Below, one piece after another: positions 33,337-45,765 of a stretch of 64,000 nucleotides of DNA. Source of the stretch: Patiria miniata (taxonomy: Eukaryota; Echinodermata; Asteroidea; Valvatida; Asterinidae); the NCBI RefSeq assembly GCF_015706575.1, contig NW_024037074.1, positions 27,145,334-27,209,333 on the forward strand. The letters are read 5' to 3'. Position 1 is the stretch's first letter, and every line of letters starts with the position of its first letter. The position numbers and the translations under genes are program-made. The notes under the pieces are model-generated. The model was given only the letters and a program-made list of their open reading frames with translations, had not been told where the DNA came from and ran no database searches.

Positions 33337-36261
33337 TCAATTTCTTGCAATGGCGCAGACGGTGAAGTCCTGCGGAGACCACACAATTCCATCGTTCCCT
33401 TCGAAGGATACCGGAGTTGTCTTGTTGGGGTTCTTCAAGGTGAAGTGGTGCAGCAAGTGTGTGAAAAGGACGAATAGCTCTTGCCTCGCAAGATGCTCTC
33501 CAATACAAATGCGGCGACCTAGATTTTTTTTCAAGAACAAGAAATAAAATAAAGCTAAACATGTTGTAGACATGTATCTCTCAGTCTGAGACGCATAGTA
33601 AAACATTGAGAGTGCTCAGGGTCGTGTTCGGAATTTATCTTTTGCTTTATTGAATTTAGTCACGTCTCAATTTATTGTTTTAGAGAATCAAATTAGTAAA
33701 TTTTAATCTAGCTCAGTCAGACTTCAAACTATCATTAATGTACACTTACCTACTCCAAATGGCGTGAGCTCCTCGCGCGATTGAAACTTTCCATCTTTGT
33801 CCAGAAATCGCTCCGGGCGAAAGCTCTTGGGCTCCGCCCACACAGATGGATCAAAGTGGTTGTGCCACAAGTTGGAGAATACCAAAGTTCCCTTCGGTAT
33901 GTTGTACCTATTTAAAAGAACAGTGCAACACCCAATTAGAAACCAAACGATTCCTTGAAGAACTACAAGGTATTAGGTTCAGGGGTTGAGGAAGGTCTTG
34001 ATAATACTCGTCCTTAACAACAGTTCATTAACAACATAGGGCGGTATACATCTAAACATGTTGCGTGCGGTGAGCCGATGTATTGGGACATTTTGAACCC
34101 TATTGATGAATAGTACCGTGATGTTTCAAATTGTGATTGCATAAATTCTAAAAACATGACAAAATTCTGACGTTTATGGACTCGAGCATAATTTTGAAAA
34201 TAGGAAGGGTTACCGAGACGCAAAGGTCCCAACTTATATCACATTTGCTTTCTTACAGATTCAAAACAATGCTACATACTGCTTAAATAAAATGAATAAT
34301 CTCTCGTGCCATGATCCGTGGGTTTTGTACAACGTCCACGAATATGGAGCTCCGCTTTACCGATTCGCCGTTTACTACCATGGGCGATACAAAACATCAT
34401 GAAGCACACCACCTCAAACTATTACATAAACTCAACACTTACCCCATCAATGTGGTATCCTCGGAACACATGTGCGGTACAGACATTGGTACGATAGTAC
34501 CAATGCGCTGCAACTCACAAAGCACTGCCTCGGTATAGGGCAGCTCAGGCTTGTCAGCGATTCTCGGCATTCGATTACGACTAGTGGCGTCATCCAACTC
34601 CTTCTGGACCCGAGCCTGTACCTCAGGGTAGGCCATCATGTAAAGCATCGCCCAACGGAGCGTGGTGGCAGTGGTCTCCGATCCAGCAGCGAAAAGGTCG
34701 CTCACAATGCGCGGCAGGTTCTCGCTCTGCAGCGCCAGGGACTCAATGCCCTGTTTATCTTTCTTCTCCTTTTCGTTCAGGAAAATATCAATGAAATCAC
34801 GAGGGTTATCGGTATCTTTCTCGTGAGTGTGTTCCTTGGCGAGGCGATAGATGTGATTGTAGAAATTTTCGACCGCGTGAATGTACCGTCGCACGAAGGG
34901 CAGCATTCTTAGCTTGTAAAACACGGGGGACATTTCAATCATGCCCCCGGACCCTCCCTGGACGACGTTGTCCGATAAAGCCTTCAAGAGGCGTTGGAAT
35001 TCCGGATCATGGTACTGAAATCTCTTGCCGAACACTACCGAGCAGATAATGTTGGATACGGCATTACCCACCGCGTGTTTGGGATCGAAGGCCTTGCCGT
35101 TGTGTTTCCTGATTTCCTCCATGAGGATTTCTGCCTCAGTGGATATGGTCTGCTCAAAGCTTGATTTGCCAACTCCAAGGCCTCGAAGCACGGTCATCGA
35201 AAAACGACGGATTTCTACCCACTGTTCGCCAGAAGAATCTAGAATGCCTTCAGTGGGTCAAAAGAAAGAACAAATATTCACTTTCATTTTAACTTATGTA
35301 ATTTAACTCTGGGCGCAAAAGGACTGGTTGTTCACGCGAATAAAATAGCCGTCGGTTACATTGGACAGTCTGTTCACCTTGTAACAAATTGTCATCATTA
35401 TACTCCTTATATAAAAAAAAAAAATCGTTTTTCTCAGAGGGCTTGGGTTTGGCCTTTATTTCCATGGTACATGGTTTAAAGGGGCTCTCGCCACTTAATT
35501 TAACTACGTTTACGGAACTTGTAAAATAATTTTCCAGACCAATACAATAGGAATAATATAAAATAAAGTCATCTTTCTTGTTGCATGATCCGAAACTCAA
35601 ACGCAGGCCCATTGTCCTTGATACAGTATAGGTCTCACCTATCCCGTGTGGACAAATCTTGTCAGTGATGTGTAGCTCAGGTTTGCCGCTGAGTTGATGT
35701 TGCGAGAATGCTTCTTTCACTGTGTTGTGGCCATGGAGAACTACAATAGATATGCCACCACCCTTGACATGTATAATATTGCCGTACCTGTATGCAAGGA
35801 AACAATTGTTCAGTTTAACTATGTCCATAGAACTAGGCAACATACCGTATTGGACTTTTGTCAATTCAACTTATCAGGGACTTTCTATTCGGTGTTACTT
35901 CTGAAACATGAGATTACAGCTGTATGCTTCCGTTGTCGGAGGGATTTCTTTTAAATCTAGTCAGTCTTACACATGCGCATATGGAGGGCATTAAAAAAAA
36001 TTGTGTTCCTTATAATATGTATGTGTATAAACTAACTGAAGTCAACCTTACCACTAACCTTTTCGTCAGCTTTGAAAAGAACTCAAACATGGTGCCCTCT
36101 GACGACATCATTTGAGGGAGGTTGCCGAGTATAGGCCAGCCCCATGGCCCTGGGGGTAGGTTGCGCGGTCGACGAAGAAAACGGAACAAAACCAGAAATA
36201 CCACGATGCCGATCAGCAGTGTGCGTGAATTGAGAACGTCGATCGTAGCGAACATATCCAT
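33337..36261 (-). CDS. CYP2-clan cytochrome P450, copy B (complete, five exons)
   Basis: Membrane-bound monooxygenase; the substrate cannot be read from sequence. Exons (minus): 36059-36261, 35639-35787, 34443-35247, 33750-33907, 33337-33518. All junctions are GT-AG with consistent phases and sum to 1497 nt (498 aa), the normal P450 length. N-terminal anchor at about residues 13-28, proline hinge LPPGPWGWPILGN, I-helix AGSETT (305-310), ExxR as ELQR (362-365), PERF (417-420), haem loop FGVGRRICIG with Cys443. The long third exon (805 nt) fuses what are several exons in vertebrate CYP2 genes. No stop or frameshift is seen. Exons 3-5 are near-identical to copy C, while exons 1-2 differ more. 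CYP2 clan is well supported; the subfamily is not assignable here. Confidence 0.93.
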
Positions 36262-36454
36262 GTCGAATACTACAAGGAAATATTAATACGCATACGTGGT
36301 CAATAAGTGCACATATTATTTCTGCTTTGATGCTCAAGATGCTACATTATTACACTCCTGCTCATTTTGCACATGAAACATTGCAATCACAATCCCAGCT
36401 AACTAAGGAGTTCATAACTCGATGCAGCCATTTTGCTGCAAAAAAAATCAGTCA

Positions 36455-36602
36455 TAGTCACCCTCTGTGCCCTCACATGCACCCTTGTACGCAGCGATAA
36501 GTGAAGAAGTGTTTTTACCCAAGCCTATATATACCACAGACCTAGGCTAGTTTTGAACTCCTGAACTTTCAATTTGAGCTCAATGCTTCGACCACGAGAC
36601 GG
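36455..36602 (-). repeat. tRNA-derived SINE relic upstream of P450 copy B
   Basis: Same insertion as at 3118-3258, in the same position relative to exon 1 and the same orientation. The minus strand reads AGCATTGAGCTC, then GGCTTGGGTAAAAACACTTC. Confidence 0.6.
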
Positions 36603-36849
36603 CGTACTCTACGAAGGAAAATATCAAAAAAAAACACCAGCAGATTCTGCCTGCCAACAAATATACATGTCGAAGTTTCCAGTGGCAGATAAACGCTCAA
36701 ACTTACCAACTAGATCTATGTCTGTTCGTGGAACGGAACATGTTTTGTATGAGTTTATGTTTGTTATGGTTTGAACATTAATGTAGTTCCATGGCGAATT
36801 TAGCTATTTTTGTAGTTCTCCACATATATGACTTTAAAATATGCAGACG

Positions 36850-38340
36850 TATCGGGACCCATGATGACGTCATCATGACGTCACCCAGTTTGTGTCTGTA
36901 ACACATCCTTGTCTATGTACATACCAAGCTCAAACACCCAATCTGACCTACAGTGCTCTAGATATAAAATCTTAAACATATACACCTTTACGGATGACGT
37001 CATTAGACCATTCATTACGTCATCATAACATCACTTGTCTGGGCCAACCTAACCTTTGGTTCTTGTCCTTACCTAGTTTGAATGCAATCTGATTGCATTT
37101 TATGTCAATATTTTTCTAGAAGAAAATGTAAAAGGTTTAAAAATTAATAAAGCATACATCCCAGTATACTCACATACCAAGTTTCAACCGACCCATGATG
37201 ATTAGGCCATGATGACGTTACTCTTCTACACATGTGTTACCTATCTGGTCTTTGTCTATGTTTAGTTTTATGGGAATATGATTTTGTTTAAGGGTAAAAT
37301 TGTCAGGCGGAATAAAACATATACAAAGTCTATGCGATTATGGGTGGAACAAAAAGGAAAAAAACAACAGAAAAAAACAAACGTTTTTCCGCTTTTACGC
37401 GGTTAAAGCAAATTAGTTGAGCAACATAATTGTACATGATGATTGCGTTTTTGGCAACACATGATATCAAGCTTGTACAAACACGTCTCAAACACAAAGA
37501 TGATGAAATCTGTACAGAAAAAAAAACACTCCAGTCGTTTTAGACCCACTGTTACATTACGTTTAATAACCCCGACTCTGAATCACCTTTTTGGCTGATT
37601 ATACATTTTCGTTCGAATACAACCAATAACAACCAGTATAAAAAACCCTCATTATGCCTAGTCAAGTTCAATTTTGTTTCTAGTCAAATCTTACTTCAGT
37701 ATGCTGATATGAAGATCGTATACTCAGTACAGCAGGCGGTGTAAGTGGCACACTGATCGTCGATCTGTAAATGCAATGATGTGGAAGAATGGCACCTTCA
37801 TTCGATATAATATGCAGTCTTAAACCAGCAATGATAAAATCCAGCTGATCACAACAAAACTCCTATCTCCTGTGGTAAGAACAGGCGTCTGAGATTTGTA
37901 AACCAAAACAAGTTAGTATACACGCAATACAATCAATCAATCACGGGATACCTGTACCTTGTACCTTGACTGCAAAGTACTTGAACTTCCCTTGTGAATT
38001 TAATGGATGTATGATGATCAAAAAGAAAAAGGTCACTTTACTATATACAAAGTGCATAGTTATCGTTTCAGCGACATCGTTTGTCATTCAAATATTATTT
38101 TTTAAATTTACAAGGGAAAAAGCCACAGAAGAAAATACTACGCGGGTTGTGTGAAAGTCTATACCATGCTTATGCAATGACCCGATGTCAAATACAATAG
38201 ATTCTGTAAAATTCATTCACTGTAAACTCTCGTTGTTTATACTCGCCTATATAACTTGATCGAGCACTGGGACCTTTTCGGCTAAAAGCTACAATCGAGG
38301 GAACAATCATAGAATACATGAGAATTGAAGTTTCAAGAGT
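36850..38340. repeat. P450 copy B upstream region: CRE-palindrome repeat and ~500 bp unit
   Basis: 36860-37230 is a shortened version of the TGACGTCA array at 3480-4150. 37530-38030 is one unit of the 'gtatgctgatatgaag...gtaccttgactgc' repeat, with the uninterrupted site that the 4.9 kb TIR element occupies in copy A. No gene seen. Confidence 0.65.
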
Positions 38341-39140
38341 CGACCTTAAACAGGGCATATACTCACCTATCCGTAACAACAAATGGAAACAGTGTGAGTG
38401 CCATGTCTCAGTGGTGGTGGTTGTGAACAAAGCTAATCAATTGTGTACCGATAAAGAATCGAGAATGACCCCAAAGCTAACCCTTAGAGGGAAAATACAA
38501 CATTTGCAAACATCAAAAAATAAAACAACCAAATCATTTTGAAAAACCTTGCTGGACTGTTAGTGAATGACAGTGTAAAGTATCCTGTAAAATCATGGCA
38601 CCTTGTATACTGTCATTTTCAAGAAAAGTGGTATTTTTGTATCAATTTCCAATACTGGCCCCAATTGACCATCGCACTTGTTTGCAATCGATTACACACC
38701 TATGAACGGGTACAAGCCAGCTAGACAGGTTCCCTGACCTTACAATTCCCCAATGTATGTAAACTGCTCTGTTTCTTCTTATATGGAGTCAGGGAACCAG
38801 ACTACAGGAAAATGATTGTTTTTGCTTGGTTTTTATAGCATTTTCGAACCCCAAACCTCAAAAAAGTCAGTGTAACTATATTTGCTATATATTTCCAAAC
38901 CCCCAATTCCATCCATTTCTGAAAATTACAGCAAAAGCAAATGATGTATATTCCCTTTAATTGGCGTCTGTTGAACAGATTGTAGGCCAGGTTACCGTCA
39001 GATTAAAAACAAAACTATATGACACAGCATAGTCAGCATTTATCACTGCCCTCGTCACTGCCTAGTGGCACTCTCGAGGAAACATGCCTGTGTAGCGGTA
39101 AACATTTGGGGGACGGGGGACCAACAGCTTGGAACTTCGG
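38330..39140 (-). other. Repeated block with splice-donor-like site, copy B upstream
   Basis: The minus strand reads TTACGGATAG|GTGAGTAT at about 38360, the same position as the GTAAGT site in the other copies. The block is interrupted by a ~470 bp insertion (38487-38956). Confidence 0.35.
38487..38956. mobile_element. ~470 bp MITE, possibly PIF/Harbinger type
   Basis: Left end AGGGAAAATACAACATTTGC; the reverse complement of the right end is AGGGAATATACATCATTTGC. TTA lies on both sides (38484-38486 and 38957-38959). The other copies of the surrounding block lack it. No coding content. The 3 bp TTA duplication suggests Harbinger but is short evidence. Confidence 0.6.
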
Positions 39141-39419
39141 AAGCGGGGGGGGGGGGGGCATCTGCATTTAGAGGGCACGGTTGACAGATGTATGTGTATG
39201 GAGGAGTATTTTTGCGCTCTATTTGAGACTCTTTGTTAAATATAGGTGTAGGACACTTTACCCATTAGACTAGTATTTTGACTCCACTTCCTTCTTAAAC
39301 TGTTGATAATTATATACCTGCGTACGTATCATAAAAATATCGTAGAGGGCGCCATCCATGCGTAGTGAAACTCGGTGTGGAGTCGAGGTTCAGGGGTGAT
39401 GATTCGGTCACATCAATTT

Positions 39420-42400
39420 TTTTAGTCGTCCATCTCCCATTCATCACCAAAAAACATAGTAATCAAATACATTAAAAATAAACCAATATAAACGCCCATA
39501 ACTTCACATACATGTGCACGTATCCCATCAATCACGTTACATGTGTGAACAATTAATAAATTTATCCTAGAAAATTACATAGTCCAACCCAGATACGAAG
39601 AGCTCCATTGCAAATACAACAGCCTTCCCACAACAATGAACATTTATAGTCCCAATGTTAGACTCAAAGGTACGAGTACAGACATGTGAACATAATGGTA
39701 TATGCTAGGGGTACTACACACAAGCACAGTCCCCCACACCTCTGACCCGGTCGGTATCATGGAAGTTACACTTTCGTTGCTTGTAAAACCCCCAAAATAA
39801 CATGAACAAGAAATCAATCAATCCCATACCAGCCAGTGCACGGGCTCCAGGGCTGTCTCTTCTTCCTCTGGTGTCTAAAAATACATTCCGGCCGTCGGCT
39901 GTAGGACTAAATCGGTCTGATATTGATAAAAACAAGATATCTGCCGCTGATGAACGTACTATTTCTATATCCTCCTAACCCCCAACAAATCTGCGGAAGT
40001 TTAATCGGTTAACTTTAACAGCGCCCTCATTTGACCTTATGGGCAAAGTAAATAAATTATTTCTAATCAATACACATGTATGCGGAGGTAGTTTCGGAAA
40101 AGAAAATTCGCAAGCGTGGGGGGGGGGGGGCTCTGTCTTTTGAGGGTGCTGTTCATAGGTATGTGTGTGGGTGGAGTATACTTTTCTTTCTATTTTACAC
40201 TCTATTTGAGACTCTTTGTTAAATAGGAGTATAGGATCCTTTCTTATTAGAATAGTATTTTGTTTCCACTTGCTTCTTTAACTGCTTATTTTTGAGGGGG
40301 TCAAATACATTTTCTTAGTTAAGAGTGTCACACAAATGAGCCAGTCAATGAGCAGCTTACAAGTGAGTGAGCACCTCCATACACTAGCTCCAGCTCTGAA
40401 CAAAATGCCTGATGCCTCTTTCCACTTCTGCTTATCTTTTTTTTTTGGACCGAACTTTAGAGGTGTTGTGAGTAAGTGCCATCAGAACGACCCTCTATTG
40501 GTGCTGTTTTAATGTTGGTATTATTTCTTTTTTCCCTAATGAATGTTTTTTTTTTTCTCTCCCTTCTTTTCTTGTCCATTTCTCTCCTTGTTCCGTTTCT
40601 TCCATTCTTGTCCTTTTCTCCTTTCTGCTCGTCTTATACGGAAATTATTAGGTTTTATTGAACTACTCTTGATTTGTTTATTATTGGATCTCCCATTGTA
40701 CGACCTCCAAATTAATCTGTTAAGCAACCAAATCTTCATTTTTTTTGGGGGGGGGAGGGGGGATGTTGTAAAGACGTTATCAAGATTTGTCTAGTCCAGT
40801 AGAAGAAAGTTTTATTTTCCCAATTGTTTGAAACCAACTCAAGTGTTTGAAATGAAAAAGTTACTTTTTCGGTCCAAAACTTCCGAAACAGAACAAGTTT
40901 GCTCTCCCAACATGTATTTAAAATAGGTTCAAAAGGCACACATGTACGTATTAATCTGTGCATTTACGCCCATTATGGTACACAAACAAAATATCTTACA
41001 GTTATATCACCTTTGGAAGACAGGAACAGTACAATTTAAGTATATTGGGTTAAGACTGAGATACATTATTGGAGGAGTGGCAAGCGATTAAAATTCATCG
41101 ACCAAAAATGTTGGGGAACATGTCGTCCCTCCACCACTTCCATCCCTGGGATCAAACCCATCTGATTTGATGAACACACATTTTCAGGACTGATGACAAG
41201 TGAAAAATGTTATTGGTAACTGTAATTGTACCATACTGTCGACTTGGCGCGGTTCTACCGGGGCCAGGTGGGCTTGAGCCCCTCCCCAGCAAAAACAACA
41301 AAACAAAAGTCTACCCCCCCCCCACACACACAAATAAAAAAAAACAAGAAACAAGAATTGGCATACAAAATGGCAGTAGCAAATGTTAAAAGGTGACGTC
41401 ACATGCAAACGGTCTACCCCAATATAAATACTCATGAGAAGTGGGCGTCTGTAGTACAGTGTAAATGATAGTAGGATTCTGTAAGTGCTCCCAATTGAAA
41501 ATATGATACATCCAAGTGTCCAGAGAAGAAAACTGTATACATTTCAGCATGCCTCCCTGCAAAAAATCTGGATCCACTGCTATGGGCTTCAAAATCGCGC
41601 CTGCTGTCAACCAGACAACTCAACGACGCTTGGAACAACTATGGTGGTAACTAGTCCTTGTCCTAACTAGAGTGGACAATGTCTAGACCAAAAGAGTGAT
41701 TCCCAAAAGGAATCAGTGAATTTGTTGGAACATAAACCGACTACTGTCAAAACATTTAAGGATTTGCCAGACACCATTATCATACATTATGGTAAATATG
41801 ATAGGTCCATTTTCAAGGGCCATTGTGATGCTTTTAGAGCTTGCTCGAGGGGGGGGGGGGTTCATGTCAGAACTATTATTCAAATATCTTTCACAAAAAT
41901 CCGCCGGGGGGAGGGGGGGGCAAGGTCCAACCACTTCTGGATACGCAACTGCGGTAGTGTGGAAAAGATAACAAAGTCATTTTATCAGTAGGCCCTACGG
42001 GAAGACTTTTTTGACCATGTTTGAACAAATAAAAAGTCCGTTTTGTCATATACCGAAAAATCAAGTAATCACTCTAATTTAATTGACAGTTAAATGTACA
42101 TGTATAGTAGTCGACATAGGCTTGCTTTGATGTAACACTCTTTTGATTTCAAATAAAAATAACAGTAACTATTTTCAAAAGCGTTGCGAATCAAACTATC
42201 TATGCTTTCAGCGTTTGAGTTCTTAAAAAAATTCTATATTATGTCTTTATTGGTTTCTTTAATTCACATGACGATTTTATGCGCTGGTCGGGAGTTTTAC
42301 GTTAAGTGATGTGAACTACATGAGCAATCAACGATCGCACGCATTGTGTGGGTTTCATTTTATCTCTCTACAATATCTGAAACTAAATCGTCGAATATTA

Positions 42401-45400
42401 AAACGTAAAATCAGATCAAACATCTCAAACGTTTGTTCATAGAGAATTAAATTCCAAAGAGGATATTGCTATTTACAGTATTGCGGTCATTCTTTGAAAT
42501 GCGCTTAAAAAGCTTCAGACTGTGAAAAGCGACTAATATTGAGCAGGCAATGTACTTCAGGGTGGCTTACATCCATGCATATGTCACTTTACTTTTCACA
42601 TGAAGAAGTTACATTTTTTCAGTTGAGCTCAGTGTTTCCAAAATTATAACAAAGTTATGTTTGTGGCTTCTACGTGAATCAATATTCAATAAAAACTAAA
42701 TGTTATTTTATAATGTTGGAAATCACATTTTAAACAGTTTCAGAAATATACATAAATGGTGTCTTTACATGGCAATCGTTGAAGTGTATTTTTGCTTATT
42801 ATTATTATCATTATTTTATTTTTTATATTTTTATATTTTTTTCGGGGGGGATAGCACATTTTATGATTTATTCTCAAACTGATGATGTTCATATCAGTTC
42901 TTCCCACCGGCCTATCCAGGGGCACTAGTTATCTCTATATTATTTGAGTTTTCGTTTGATATCGGTACATACCTGATGACCGCGGGTCAGTACTTCCATG
43001 CACGCATGCTCCGTTTGTACGAAGTAGGCCATAATAAGTGGATGAGTGTGCTGTTGAAACGTCCCATTCGTTGGTACAAACACTTACACATACTGTTCAC
43101 TAAACGAGTTTGGTAGCTTTGAGTGAATCTTGTTTAAAATGTAATTTTTGGATACGTGTGTTCGCACCACTGTCAATGGTAACTCCACAGCACCCTCATC
43201 CGAGGGCTTATTGGAGACTTTTGAGATACTTTTTTTTTCTGGTGGCAGCAAACGTACCGGTCTTTTGCTATTGTTTGCGTCATTTTGCACATGCGCGCAC
43301 ATTGACTTAAACATGACGTGAACAACTGAAAGTACCGATGGGTGTGCTGCCACCAAGCCTCTCACAAGTTTCCTATCCATGCAAATGTTTTTGAAAGTGA
43401 CCTAGCCTAAATTTTTAATTAAAAACGATATTGAAGCGGTCAGTAGTGCCCATGCAATATTGCAATAATTGGTGGGGATATGCGGGCATTTCGCACAAAG
43501 GCCATCTTCTCAATTTCTTGCAATGGCGCAGACGGTGAAGTCCTGCGGAGACCACACAATTCCATCGTTCCCTTCGAAGGATACCGGAGTTGTCTTGTTG
43601 GGGTTCTTCAAGGTGAAGTGGTGCAGCAAGTGTGTGAAAAGGACGAATAGTTCTTGCCTCGCAAGATGCTCTCCAATACAAATGCGGCGACCTAGATTTT
43701 TTTTCAAGAACAAGAAATAAAATAAAGCTAAACATGTTGTAGACATGTATCTCTCAGTCTGAGACGCATAGTAAAACATTGAGAGTGCTCAGGGTCGTGT
43801 TCGGAATTTATCTTTTGCTTTATTGAATTTAGTCACGTCTCAATTTATTGTTTTAGAGAATCAAATTAGTAAATTTTAATCTAGCTCAGTCAGACTTCAA
43901 ACTATCATTAATGTACACTTACCTACTCCAAATGGCGTGAGCTCCTCGCGCGATTGAAACTTTCCGTCTTTGTCCAGAAATCGCTCCGGGCGAAAGCTCT
44001 TGGGCTCCGCCCACACAGATGGATCAAAGTGGTTGTGCCACAAGTTGGAGAATACCAAAGTTCCCTTCGGTATGTTGTACCTATTTAAAAGAACAGTGCA
44101 ACACCCAATTTAGAAACCAAACGATTCCTACAAGAACTACAAGGTATTAGGTTCAGGGGTTGAGGAAGGTCTTGATAATACTCGTCCTTAACAACAGTTC
44201 ATTAACAACATAGGGCGGTATACATCTAAACATGTTGCGTGCGGTGAGCCGATGTATTGGGACATTTTGAACCCTATTGATGAATAGTACCGTGATGTTT
44301 CAAATTGTGATTGCATAAATTCTAAAAACATGACAAAATTCTGACGTTTATGGACTCGAGCATAATTTTGAAAATAGGAAGGGTTACCGAGACGCAAAGG
44401 TCCCAACTTATATCACATTTGCTTTCTTACAGATTCAAAACAATGCTACATACTGCTTAAATAAAATGAATAATCTCTCGTGCCATGATCAGTGGGTTTT
44501 GTACAACGTCCACGAATATGGAGCTCCGCTTTACCGATTCGCCGTTTACTACCACGGGCGATACAAAACATCATGAAGCACACCACCTCAAACTCGTCGG
44601 GTGCCCGGCAGAAGGGCATATGAGCGTTCTGACGCGAAAATCATTTTCAAGAAAATTGCATTGAAAGGTTCCATTGTTCCCGGCCGCCCGCATTTTGTAT
44701 CCAATGTTCTCCCACACGTAATATAAATCGTACAAATTTGAAACTTGTTGCAAGTATGAATCACTGATAAGTTTTGGAACAACTTGTATTAATTTCTGAC
44801 GAAAATGTTTAAATCTAATTAAAATGGAGGCAGTTTTCTACATATGCCCTTTTGCTGGAAACATTTTGGTTATTACGCGCTATTGCATAAGGGCATATGC
44901 ACATATGCCCTTCTGCCGGGCACACGACGAACTATTACATAAACTCAACACTTACCCCATCAATGTGGTATCCTCGGAACACATGTGCGGTACAGACATT
45001 GGTACGATAGTACCAATGCGCTGCAACTCACAAAGCACTGCCTCGGTATAGGGCAGCTCAGGCTTGTCAGCGATTCTCGGCATTCGATTACGACTAGTGG
45101 CGTCATCCAACTCCTTCTGGACCCGAGCCTGTACCTCAGGGTAGGCCATCATGTAAAGCATCGCCCAACGGAGCGTGGTGGCAGTGGTCTCCGATCCAGC
45201 AGCGAAAAGGTCGCTCACAATGCGCGGCAAGTTCTCGCTCTGCAGCGCCAGGGACTCAATGCCCTGTTTATCTTTCTTCTCCTTTTCGTTCAGGAAAATA
45301 TCGATGAAATCGCGAGGGTTATCGGTATCTTTCTCGTGAGTGTGTTCCCCGACGAGGCGATAGATGTGATTGTAGAAATTTTCGACCGCGTGAATGTACC

Positions 45401-45765
45401 GTCGAACGAAGGGCAGCATTCTTAGCTTGTAAAACACGGGGGACATTTCAATCATGCCCCCGGACCCTCCCTGGACGACGTTGTCCGATAAAACCTTCAG
45501 GAGGCGTTGGAATTCCGGATCATGGTACTGGAATCTCTTCCCGAACACTACCGAGCAGATGATGTTGGACACGGCGTTACCTACCGCGTGTTTGGGATCG
45601 AAGGCCTTGCCGTTGTGTTTCTTGATTTCCTCCATGAGGATTTCTGCCTCATTCGATATGGTCTGCTCGAAGCTTGATTTGCCAACTCCAAGGCCTCGAA
45701 GCACGGTCATCGAAAAACGACGAATTTCTACCCACTGTTCGCCAGAAGACTGCACAATGCCTTAA
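39420..45765. repeat. Segmental duplication, right copy (partner 26728-35250)
   Basis: Lacks the hAT-like element and the local flank duplication present in the left copy, and carries its own 335 bp MITE. Homology with copy B drops just beyond exon 3 (past 45765), where intron 2 of copy C is unrelated to that of B. 39140-43509 holds no gene. Confidence 0.85.

Larger units (their letters stand above)
26728..35250. repeat. Segmental duplication, left copy (partner 39420-45765)
   Basis: From 'tagtcgtccatctcccattc' on, the sequence is matched at 39424 onward and continues through the P450 3' flank and exons 5 to 3. Matching segments include 26728-28800 with 39424-41495, and 31325-34443 with 41507-44956. 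The copies differ by insertions, homopolymer lengths and scattered substitutions. Agreement becomes closest from about 32500 to 34595. Confidence 0.85.
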
